6,465 bases of DNA from Candidatus Methylomirabilota bacterium (GTDB taxonomy: Bacteria; Methylomirabilota; Methylomirabilia; Methylomirabilales; JACQHM01), in assembly GCA_016199025.1 (NCBI GenBank), contig JACQHM010000092.1, positions 1 through 6,465 of the forward strand, read 5' to 3'. Under the pieces are notes generated by a model. That model saw nothing but the letters and a program-made list of their open reading frames with translations, was not told the origin of the DNA and ran no database searches. The translations under genes were made by a program, and so were the position numbers. Below, in pieces: positions 1 through 4,981 of the stretch (position 1 is its first letter; each line of letters starts with the position of its first letter).

Positions 1-932
1 AGATGGAGGGAGGCGATGACGCAGAGGGCGCCCGAGGCCCCGGTGTGGGGAGCATAGGGGATGTGAGAGGCGCTGGCCATGGCGGCGATCTTCCGGCACT
101 CGGTGAAGCCTCCGGCCCTGGCGATGTCTGGCTGGACGACATCCAGGAGCCTTCGCTCGATAAAGTCCCGGAAGTCGAACCGGGAGAAGAGGGACTCCCC
201 TCCGGCGATCCGGATCGTCAAGGCCCGTTTCAAGGCGGCGTAGCCGGGGAGGTCGTCGGGGGGGACCGGCTCCTCGAACCAGTAGACACCGTGGTCTTCT
301 AAGCCCTTTCCGACCTCGACGGCCGTGGCCGCATCGAAGGCCCCGTTGGCGTCCACCATGAGCTTCACATCCTCCCCGATGATCTTCCGGATCGCCTTCA
401 CATTCCTGATGTCCTCCGGAAGTCCTTTCCCGACCTTGAGCTTCACCGCCTTAAACCCCTGGGCCATCAAGGTCTCGGCTTCTTTTTCCAGCGCGGCCAG
501 GTCTTTGAACAGGAGAGACGAGGCATAGGCTGGGAGATGGGCTCGCCCGAAACCTCCCATCAACTGGTGGACGGGGAGGTTCAGGGCCTTTCCCATGAGA
601 TCCCAAAGGGCGATATCGACGCCGGCCATGGCCTCCAGGAAGAAGCCACTGTGGTGACCCCGGTTCCTGAGCATCATGAACATCTCGTCCCAGCGCCCCT
701 CGATCTCGAAGGGGTCCTTCCCCACCAGAATGGGGCGGAGGACCTCCTCGACGATCGCCTTCGTGGCACCGGGCCCATGGCGGACGATGCACTCCCCGTA
801 TCCCGTGAACCCGGCGTCGCTCCTGATCCGGACCAGGGTCATGTAAGAGTGACGGAAGATGGTTCCGGCGATCTGCCAGGGCTCGGGAAGCTTGGCCACG
901 AGGACCGTTGCTTCGACGTCAGTGATCTTCAT
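1..932 (-). CDS. Mandelate racemase/muconate lactonizing-type enolase superfamily enzyme (3' end cut by window edge)
   Basis: The first 310 residues are visible; the C-terminus lies beyond position 1. The start ATG (932-930) follows an AGAGGA ribosome binding site, 23 nt after the phosphofructokinase stop, so it is the third gene of the operon. Family knowledge: these enzymes abstract the proton alpha to a carboxylate and stabilise a Mg-bound enolate, giving racemases, epimerases or sugar-acid dehydratases. Seen here: an N-terminal capping domain (about 1-130), then the barrel with K164-x-K166 (KLKVG), metal ligands D194, E220 and E246 (MVDAN, WFEEP, GGES), and the His-Asp dyad D269 (QPD) and H296 (PHT). 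These fall within one residue of the positions I recall for Pseudomonas mandelate racemase, so the mandelate racemase subgroup is well supported. Substrate specificity cannot be read from this. The final catalytic Glu expected near residue 316 is outside the window. Confidence 0.92.
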   Translation of the reverse strand, partial: MKITDVEATVLVAKLPEPWQIAGTIFRHSYMTLVRIRSDAGFTGYGECIVRHGPGATKAIVEEVLRPILVGKDPFEIEGRWDEMFMMLRNRGHHSGFFLEAMAGVDIALWDLMGKALNLPVHQLMGGFGRAHLPAYASSLLFKDLAALEKEAETLMAQGFKAVKLKVGKGLPEDIRNVKAIRKIIGEDVKLMVDANGAFDAATAVEVGKGLEDHGVYWFEEPVPPDDLPGYAALKRALTIRIAGGESLFSRFDFRDFIERRLLDVVQPDIARAGGFTECRKIAAMASASHIPYAPHTGASGALCVIASLH

Positions 933-955
933 CGTCCGTTCCTCTTTGGTGAGTG

Positions 956-1996
956 TTAGCCGAAGAAGACCTTGGCGATCTCATAAAATTCCTTGTCCAG
1001 TGTCTTGAGCTTGGCCACGGCCTCGGCGAGATCCACGGCGACGATCTTATTCCCTTCCAAGGCCACCATCTTCCCGAACTCACCCTTCAAGGCTAGATCG
1101 ACTGCGGCAATGCCAAACCGGGTGGCCAGGACCCGGTCAAAGGGGGTTGGGGTGCCGCCTCGCTGGACGTGGCCGAGGATCGTCACCCGCGTCTCGACCC
1201 CGGTCCGCTTCTCGATCTCCTGTCCCACGACGGTCCCGATCCCGCCCAATCGGATGTGGCCGAACTCATCCACCTTGTCGCTTTGGGTGATCTCGAACTT
1301 GGCCTCTTCAGGCTTGGCCCCCTCGGCCACGACGACGATGCTGAAGGTCTTCCCTCGGGCCTGGCGTTTCTTGATAATCTCACAGACCTCGTCGATGTCG
1401 AAGGGGAGTTCCGGGATCAGGATGCAGTCTGCCCCCCCGGCGATCCCGGCAAAGGTGGCAATCCAGCCGGCATGCCGGCCCATGACCTCCACCACCATGA
1501 CCCGATGATGGGACTCGGCCGTGGTGTGGAGGCGGTCGATGGCCTCGGTGGCGATGGAGACAGCGGTGTCAAAACCGAACGTATAGTCGGTACCTCCCAG
1601 GTCGTTGTCGATCGTCTTGGGGACGCCGACGATCTTCACCCCCATCTGGAAGAGCTTCTGGGCAACCCCGAGGGTATCCTCCCCGCCCACGGCGATCACG
1701 GCATCTATCGCGAACCGTTTCAGGTTCTCCAGGATCTGCTGGGGGCCCTCGGGTTTCTTGAAGGGGTTAGTCCGGGAGGTCCCCAGGATCGTGCCCCCTT
1801 TCGGGAGGATGCCCGAGACCGCCTCTAGGTCCAGTTCCTGGACCTGGCCCGTCATGAGGCCAAGCCATCCCTCCTTGATCCCCAGGACCTTCAGGTGGTG
1901 ATGAGCGACGGCCTTTCGGACCACGGCCCGGATCACGGCGTTTAACCCTGGGGAGTCGCCACCGCCTGTCAGGATCCCGATCTGTTGTACTGCCAC
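956..1996 (-). CDS. pfp: 6-phosphofructokinase, predicted pyrophosphate-dependent (PfkA family, group III-like)
   Basis: Phosphorylates fructose 6-phosphate to fructose 1,6-bisphosphate in the cytoplasm. The 346-aa length is typical. Motifs: nucleotide/phosphate loop TGGGDSPGLN (10-19), GGEDT (104-108), PKTIDND (126-132) with catalytic base D130, MGRHAGW (172-178), and the sugar-phosphate site GHVQRGG (275-281). Family knowledge: ATP enzymes such as E. coli PfkA carry Gly in GGDG and in PGTID, whereas an Asp after GG[DE] and a Lys in PKTID mark pyrophosphate users. Here both are the PPi type (D107, K127), and the GGED form resembles the actinobacterial/Thermoproteus PPi-PFK group. A PPi enzyme would be reversible and usually lacks allosteric control. 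The start is GTG (1996-1994), chosen because GGAGG sits 10 nt upstream and the conserved beta strand begins at once. It lies 36 nt after the FBP aldolase/phosphatase stop. Family certain; PPi use inferred. Confidence 0.96.
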   Translation of the reverse strand: MAVQQIGILTGGGDSPGLNAVIRAVVRKAVAHHHLKVLGIKEGWLGLMTGQVQELDLEAVSGILPKGGTILGTSRTNPFKKPEGPQQILENLKRFAIDAVIAVGGEDTLGVAQKLFQMGVKIVGVPKTIDNDLGGTDYTFGFDTAVSIATEAIDRLHTTAESHHRVMVVEVMGRHAGWIATFAGIAGGADCILIPELPFDIDEVCEIIKKRQARGKTFSIVVVAEGAKPEEAKFEITQSDKVDEFGHIRLGGIGTVVGQEIEKRTGVETRVTILGHVQRGGTPTPFDRVLATRFGIAAVDLALKGEFGKMVALEGNKIVAVDLAEAVAKLKTLDKEFYEIAKVFFG

Positions 1997-2032
1997 GATT
2001 CTCTTTCCTCCATCCTCTTGCCCCTGATCTCC

Positions 2033-3139
2033 TCAACCAAGGCTCTTGAACCGGTCGGCCAGCCTGGCCATGATCTGAGGCATGGTTGTGTATTCCATCT
2101 CCTCCAAGGGGAGCCGGTGGGGCTGGAAAGGCCCGTGCCGCCGCATATAGTCAGCGATCCGGCTGGCCATCCGCCTGGTCTCGTCGTAGGCCGGATCGTC
2201 GAAGAGATCGACCGGTCCTACGAGCTGTCCGTAGGCCAGTTGGAATCCGGCCGCGATCACCCGCGGGGGACCGTCGAACCGGGTCGGATTGGCCTGGTGG
2301 AAGGAAACCGGCATCAGGGGGCCGCAGTGGCTCCCCCGCATCCATCCCTCGACCAGATGGGGGAACGCGAAGGCCTCCAGCACCTCCCCCTGGGCCGGGA
2401 ACCCCGCCTGGGTCCGGACCAGCAGGACGGGATCGTCCTTCCCCACGTATTTGCCGGCGATCAACGACAGCTTATCGGTAGAGGCCACCGCGGCGATCTC
2501 CCCATCGGCCCGCCGGTGGATGGCCCGGATCATGTAGCGGTCATAGGCCCCCAGGAACATCAAAAGGTCATACATCTCCTCAGGACAGGCCAGAGTAATG
2601 GCACTGTTTTTCTTCACGTCCAGGACGTCAAAGGTAAATCCGGCGTGCATCTTGGGGTCGATGATCAGCCCCGAGCTGTTAAAAGGGTCGGCGAAGATCC
2701 GGAAGACGGGCAGGTTCCAGGCCCCCGGGGAGGTCTTGTCCCCCATGAAGGCGATGAAGGGCTCCGAGGGGCGTTCCACAAACTCCAGCTCGGCCACCCC
2801 AGGCCCCATCCCCTTGACGGTTCCGCTAAAGGCGTCCACCAACAGGTCCTGGCCGGCGCCGTAGAGCTTCAGGCGCTTGGCCACCTCGGTGCAGGCCAGA
2901 AAGGTATCCCAGGCCAGCTTGTGGATCGTCTCGTTGTTCGTTCCCTGCCGGTGGGTCATCAACAGCTCCAGATCGTCCCCGCACCGCATGACCCGGTAAT
3001 CAATCAAGAGCCCCTTCCCCTTCGCCTCCTCCAAACACTCCTCCGCCCGCTTTATCAGCTCCTGGTGGACCTGACTATGGCCGGGGTAGCCGCCGACATC
3101 GGCCTTGATCAGGCTGATCGTCCCTTTCTCCGCCGCCAT
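2033..3139 (-). CDS. fbp: Bifunctional fructose-1,6-bisphosphate aldolase/phosphatase (type V FBPase, archaeal type)
   Basis: Condenses dihydroxyacetone phosphate with glyceraldehyde 3-phosphate and dephosphorylates the resulting FBP to fructose 6-phosphate, making gluconeogenesis one-way. Known from archaea and deep-branching bacteria. The 368-aa length fits the family. Visible Mg/phosphate ligands: D13 (KADVGG), H21 (PGHS), D55-D56 (CGDD), Q97 (GQD), D134-K135 (GDKTS) and D235-D236. The aldolase residues are Y231 and K234 in KYVGKDD, where K234 would form the Schiff base, and Y350 (MEYTTMP) matches the conserved C-terminal Tyr. These sit two to three residues from the positions I recall for the Sulfolobus/Thermoproteus enzymes, so both activities should be intact. 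The ATG at 3139 is fixed by a perfect AAGGAGGTGA. It is first in the operon with phosphofructokinase and the mandelate-racemase-like gene. No truncation or frameshift seen. Confidence 0.97.
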   Translation of the reverse strand: MAAEKGTISLIKADVGGYPGHSQVHQELIKRAEECLEEAKGKGLLIDYRVMRCGDDLELLMTHRQGTNNETIHKLAWDTFLACTEVAKRLKLYGAGQDLLVDAFSGTVKGMGPGVAELEFVERPSEPFIAFMGDKTSPGAWNLPVFRIFADPFNSSGLIIDPKMHAGFTFDVLDVKKNSAITLACPEEMYDLLMFLGAYDRYMIRAIHRRADGEIAAVASTDKLSLIAGKYVGKDDPVLLVRTQAGFPAQGEVLEAFAFPHLVEGWMRGSHCGPLMPVSFHQANPTRFDGPPRVIAAGFQLAYGQLVGPVDLFDDPAYDETRRMASRIADYMRRHGPFQPHRLPLEEMEYTTMPQIMARLADRFKSLG

Positions 3140-3142
3140 GGC

Positions 3143-3152
3143 TCACCTCCTT
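3143..3152 (-). promoter_or_regulatory. Perfect Shine-Dalgarno of the fbp operon
   Basis: Minus strand reads AAGGAGGTGA, a full 10-nt complement to the usual bacterial 16S rRNA 3' tail, three bases before the ATG at 3139. It fixes the start of the aldolase/phosphatase and suggests strong translation. It also shows that this archaeal-type gene is set in a bacterial expression context. Confidence 0.85.
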
Positions 3153-3160
3153 CAGAACGT

Positions 3161-3166
3161 TTTATA
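3161..3166 (-). promoter_or_regulatory. Possible -10 element of the fbp operon
   Basis: Minus strand TATAAA lies 21 nt upstream of the ATG at 3139, just after a run of seven G. The would-be -35 (GGTAGG at 3189-3184) is poor, so this is only a candidate; the leader would be about 15 nt. I see no better promoter between the antitoxin remnant and the gene. Confidence 0.25.
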
Positions 3167-3221
3167 GCAACCCCCCCGTTTCGCCTACCGTTGCGTTATC
3201 CAAAGTCCCATGGCTCATCGG

Positions 3222-3332
3222 TCAGTCGTCTGAGGAGATCTCGGTTTGAAGCCACTTGACAAGACTCCGTTTGACCTCCTCGTGCGAAACCATCTTGCCT
3301 TCATCGATCTCCCGAAGGCCACAGTCGAGTTG
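3222..3332 (-). pseudogene. 5'-truncated antitoxin remnant
   Basis: An open stretch of 36 codons ends in TGA at 3224-3222 and is closed upstream by an in-frame TAA at 3335-3333. Its translation contains LREIDEGKMVSHEEVK followed by a short amphipathic tail (RSLVKWL) and an acidic end. The 'G-x-x-V-x-H-E-E-V' signature is the C-terminal piece common to many small RHH/CopG or RelB-like antitoxins of type II modules. The N-terminal DNA-binding half is absent, and the only in-frame ATG (3293-3291) would give 23 residues, so this is best read as a gene fragment. It lies 29 nt downstream of hicA on the same strand. No matching toxin is visible. Antitoxin assignment rests on this short motif; a tiny real peptide cannot be excluded. 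Confidence 0.5.
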
Positions 3333-3361
3333 TTAGTCGGAGCCGCACAGCCATGTATCGG

Positions 3362-3541
3362 TTATTTGAGCCCAAGCTGTTTCCTGATCAGCTCGCAGAG
3401 GCTCTCTTTGATTTCTGCATGACGAGGGACCGGCGCTTTCCGCCCGTTTTTGGGATTCACGTAGATGTCATGTTTTCTGCCATGACGCTTCAGATAGCAT
3501 CCAGCATCCACCAGTTCTCGGATAAATTCGCGCCGGTTCAC
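3362..3541 (-). CDS. hicA: HicA-family mRNA interferase toxin
   Basis: A 59-aa protein, the usual HicA size, with a GTG start. Family knowledge: HicA is a double-stranded-RNA-binding-fold ribonuclease that cleaves mRNA and is neutralised by HicB. Seen: N-terminal helix RREFIRELVDAGC (3-15), then YLKRHGRKHDIYVNP, where H24 in G-R-K-H-D is the expected catalytic histidine, followed by the basic strand GRKAPVPRHAEIKESL (33-48) and a C-terminal helix LIRKQLGLK. The GTG at 3541-3539 overlaps the hicB stop TGA by four bases (GTGA), indicating translational coupling and setting the start. No frameshift or missing key residue is seen, so the toxin is probably active unless HicB is co-made. The order is hicB then hicA, opposite to E. 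coli hicAB. Confidence 0.9.
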   Translation of the reverse strand: MNRREFIRELVDAGCYLKRHGRKHDIYVNPKNGRKAPVPRHAEIKESLCELIRKQLGLK

Positions 3542-3744
3542 ACTTCGACCTCAATCTCCTTTAGCTGAATTCCGGGATAGGGCAAAGCTTCCTCCTCTTC
3601 CTTCATAAGCTGATAAGCTTCCCGGATGTTCTCCTCCAATTCCTGGAGAGACTCTCCTTGGCTAAAGACGCCTGGAATTTCCTTCAGCCTCCCAACATAC
3701 CAACCCTCGTCTTCCCAATACTCAAGCGTGAAAGATCTCACCAT
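3538..3744 (-). CDS. hicB: HicB-family antitoxin, short form
   Basis: A 68-aa protein with the HicB partial-RNase-H-like fold pattern: FTLEYWEDEGWYVGRLKEIPGV (6-27; the E-D-E-G-W-Y-V-G and E-I-P-G-V motifs), then SQGESLQELEENIREAY (28-44). The acidic tail (MKEEEEALPYPG, then IQLKEIEVEV) would contact the basic toxin. It lacks the C-terminal HTH or ribbon-helix-helix DNA-binding domain that longer HicB proteins carry, so how it autoregulates is unclear. The ATG at 3744-3742 follows a GGAGG 10 nt upstream. It ends overlapping hicA. The codons are visibly less GC-rich than those of the neighbouring metabolic operon, consistent with horizontal acquisition. Family assignment is strong; role as HicA inhibitor is inferred from family and context. 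Confidence 0.92.
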   Translation of the reverse strand: MVRSFTLEYWEDEGWYVGRLKEIPGVFSQGESLQELEENIREAYQLMKEEEEALPYPGIQLKEIEVEV

Positions 3745-3780
3745 AGGCTTACTTCCTCCTACAAAAATGGTTTCGGCTAA

Positions 3781-3881
3781 TAGGCCTATCCAGTTGACTC
3801 AGGTAGGCACCAGAAGTTGCGGCCCGAAACGTTGGGTGGCCACATCATCTTGCGGTTGCCTGAGTGAAGTGGATATGCCTA
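3781..3881. repeat. MITE-like imperfect inverted-repeat element upstream of hicBA
   Basis: A 23-nt left arm (3781-3803, TAGGCCTATCCAGTTGACTC plus AGG) is matched by the reverse complement of 3859-3881 at 20 of 23 positions, around a 55-nt spacer. Both outer ends are TA dinucleotides (3781-3782 and 3880-3881), as in target duplications of IS630/Tc1-like elements. The 10-mer TCGGCTAATA also occurs as a direct repeat at 3773-3782 and 3882-3891, bracketing the structure. There is no ORF inside. It could be a tiny non-autonomous element, or an operator/hairpin for the TA operon 37 bp away. The repeat is directly visible; its mobile nature is inference. Confidence 0.5.
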
Positions 3882-3974
3882 TCGGCTAATATTGTGCCCT
3901 TCCTGCACTCGCGCCGCAGGTGAGAGTGGGGCGGAGGCCAAAGGCCACAGCCAGGAACGGCTTGTTACGCGAAG

Positions 3975-4424
3975 TCATGGCACCTGGAGATTGATCCCGA
4001 ACCGCGGAAGCTTACGTCTCAACCGCGTTTCATCCTCCTTCCAGGCCGGTTTACTCCCATCCCCCTTGAGGCACACAATCGGCAGCTTACCACGGGCTCT
4101 ACCCGTAAGTCGGCTCCAGACAGCTTGGAAATGTGGGAGCGCTTTCGACAAGGGATTGTTCAGGTTCCGTGGCATAAGCAAGAGGAGTGCCTTGGGTGCT
4201 GGATGAAGGGACAGATTCAGAATCGCACCTCTGACCTGTGGCTCGTTTTCCGCCTCGATCTCCACCGCACACTCGATCTCACCGGACTCAGCATCTGTGA
4301 TGACGCCATCCAGTTGTATCTCGATACCTGCGAGCATTACATTTCTGCTCTGCGCCCACCTGTCAAACCGCGACCCGAGTACACGCGACAGTAGATCCTT
4401 GCCATAACTATCGTGACCACCCAT
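3975..4424 (-). CDS. Hypothetical protein, possible PD-(D/E)xK nuclease-like fold
   Basis: A 149-aa protein that I do not recognise with confidence. It is cytoplasmic: no signal peptide or membrane segment. The middle reads as alternating strands and a helix: GIEIQLDGVI (33-42), EIECAVEIEAEN (49-60), QVRGAILNLSLH (63-74), then a hydrophobic strand PKALLLLMP (77-85), a helix, and a further strand KLPIVCLKG (113-121). D39, followed about 16 residues later by E55-x-E57 in a strand, and Q63-V-R-G resemble the core of restriction-endonuclease-like folds, but the usual Lys of ExK is Glu here, so catalysis is doubtful. The C-terminus is basic. The ATG at 4424-4422 has GAGGT five bases upstream. It is followed by a 230-nt gap before hicB, so it need not be part of the TA operon. 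The coding call is good because the amino acid pattern is protein-like; the function is open. Confidence 0.65.
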   Translation of the reverse strand: MGGHDSYGKDLLSRVLGSRFDRWAQSRNVMLAGIEIQLDGVITDAESGEIECAVEIEAENEPQVRGAILNLSLHPAPKALLLLMPRNLNNPLSKALPHFQAVWSRLTGRARGKLPIVCLKGDGSKPAWKEDETRLRRKLPRFGINLQVP

Positions 4425-4457
4425 CCTCTACCTCGATTTCGCGTAACTCGTTCATCT

Positions 4458-4593
4458 CCGAACTAAGGTTCGGGAATCCCTCACGTGGAGGGGATTGCCT
4501 GTCTGCGTGCATCGCACAGGCAGATCCGAACTTTACTTCGAGGATTCTGCCCTTTGGCCTGCCGGCTGCGCCTGAGGCACCGGCGCAGGCAGG
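4458..4593. repeat. Cluster of REP-like hairpins
   Basis: Four palindromes lie nearly back to back. 4458-4473: CCGAAC-TAAG-GTTCGG. 4475-4496: AATCCC paired with GGGATT. 4496-4522: TGCCTGT...ACAGGCA with an inner GCG/CGC, about 10 bp closing a TGCAT loop. 4558-4593: CCTGCC then TGCGCC pairing with GGCGCA then GGCAGG, a 12-bp stem with a GGC bulge. No T-run follows on either strand, so they are not standard terminators. The last two share a CCTG(T/C)C...GGCAGG style typical of dispersed intergenic palindromes, so a REP family is likely; copy number elsewhere is not visible. Confidence 0.6.
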
Positions 4594-4682
4594 GGGAAAA
4601 GTTGGGGATAGATCTCGGTCGTCTTTTCGACAAGCTCAAAGATAGGCTTCGAGCCTTAGAGCCCCAGCAGTTTCACCACCCC

Positions 4683-4711
4683 CACCCTTCCCCTCCCTTC
4701 AAGAGGAAGGG
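4683..4711. repeat. Pyrimidine/purine-rich intergenic palindrome
   Basis: ACCCTTCC pairs with GGAAGGGT across a 13-nt loop, within a C/T-rich then G/A-rich stretch. This CCC(A/T)CCC...TTCAAG...GGAAGGG type of palindrome is a common dispersed intergenic repeat in GC-rich uncultured bacteria and often yields spurious ORFs reading ...PLEGRGRVG..., as happens here on the minus strand. No T-run follows. Confidence 0.45.
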
Positions 4712-4809
4712 TTGGAAGGAAGTATACGTACGCTAACTGATGACCAATCCTTGTGTCTTGCTCTTTTTCTACCAGAAGGGGAGGGGGGTTGTAAAGGGAA
4801 AAGAGGGAC

Positions 4810-4837
4810 TTGCCCGGCCGGAAATCCGGGGTATAAT
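4810..4837 (+). promoter_or_regulatory. Sigma-70-like promoter for uvrA
   Basis: A consensus -10 TATAAT (4832-4837) lies 16 bp after a partial -35 TTGCCC (4810-4815). The -10 is embedded in an odd palindrome, GGGTAT-A-ATACCC (4829-4841). A start near 4844 would give a leader of about 138 nt before the uvrA ATG. No consensus SOS box was found around it. Confidence 0.6.
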
Positions 4838-4926
4838 ACCCTTTTGCGATAGCTCGATGAAGCATTTGGTAACGCCACATTCAAACGTGATCCTTACTGG
4901 AACGAGTTTCGCCTCAAGGATTGGTC

Positions 4927-4949
4927 TCCCCTCCACTGGTGGGAGGGGA
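4927..4949 (+). repeat. Hairpin in the uvrA leader
   Basis: TCCCCTCC (4927-4934) pairs perfectly with GGAGGGGA (4942-4949) around a 7-nt loop, ending 14 nt before the AAAGGAG ribosome binding site of uvrA. It includes the GGAGGGG that would serve the alternative in-frame ATG at 4949, so this structure would hide that upstream start and favour the one at 4982. Confidence 0.5.
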
Positions 4950-4963
4950 TGTTGAAAGAGGAG

Positions 4964-4970
4964 AAAGGAG
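4964..4970 (+). promoter_or_regulatory. Ribosome binding site deciding the uvrA start
   Basis: AAAGGAG lies 11 nt before the ATG at 4982. The upstream in-frame ATG at 4949 has only a GGAGGGG with almost no spacing, itself inside a hairpin, so 4982 is preferred. Confidence 0.6.
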
Positions 4971-4981
4971 TATCACAGGTC

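Larger units (their letters stand above)
4425..4981. other. Divergent gene-free region rich in palindromes
   Basis: This 557-bp stretch between the 149-aa gene (minus) and uvrA (plus) holds no ORF I believe in. Its content from left to right: a cluster of hairpins (4458-4593), a CT/GA-rich palindrome (4683-4711), a 12-bp perfect inverted repeat bracketing the uvrA promoter (4742-4753 with 4915-4926), a sigma-70-like promoter (about 4810-4837), a leader of about 140 nt, and a hairpin just before the uvrA ribosome binding site (4927-4949). No tRNA or CRISPR array seen. No convincing T-tract follows the stems, so none is called a terminator. Confidence 0.7.

Noticed and set aside
1985..3259. 424-codon open frame on the plus strand antisense to the FBP aldolase/phosphatase
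   Set aside because: The minus strand encodes a complete, motif-perfect enzyme. The antisense product has no recognisable motif and is a by-product of GC-rich codon usage.
3892..4206. Plus-strand 104-codon frame overlapping the 149-aa minus-strand gene
   Set aside because: No ribosome binding site and an irregular composition. The minus-strand frame is longer and shows regular strand/helix patterning.
4408..4455. 15-codon minus-strand ORF overlapping the start of the 149-aa gene
   Set aside because: Could be a coupling leader peptide, but it is too short and has no clear ribosome binding site, so there is no support beyond its position.
4558..4711. Hairpins as intrinsic terminators
   Set aside because: No T-run follows any stem on either strand, and the flanking genes diverge from this region, so no transcript needs to end here.
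4485..4880. Several open frames of 60-83 codons in the divergent region, both strands
   Set aside because: They run through palindromic repeats (translations such as HPHPSPPF or PLEGRGRVG), which is the usual artefact of such repeats.
4895..4915. GGAACGAGTTTCG as a LexA-type SOS box near uvrA
   Set aside because: The half sites do not match either the CTGT-N8-ACAG or the GAAC-N4-GTTC consensus; the right half is GTTTC.
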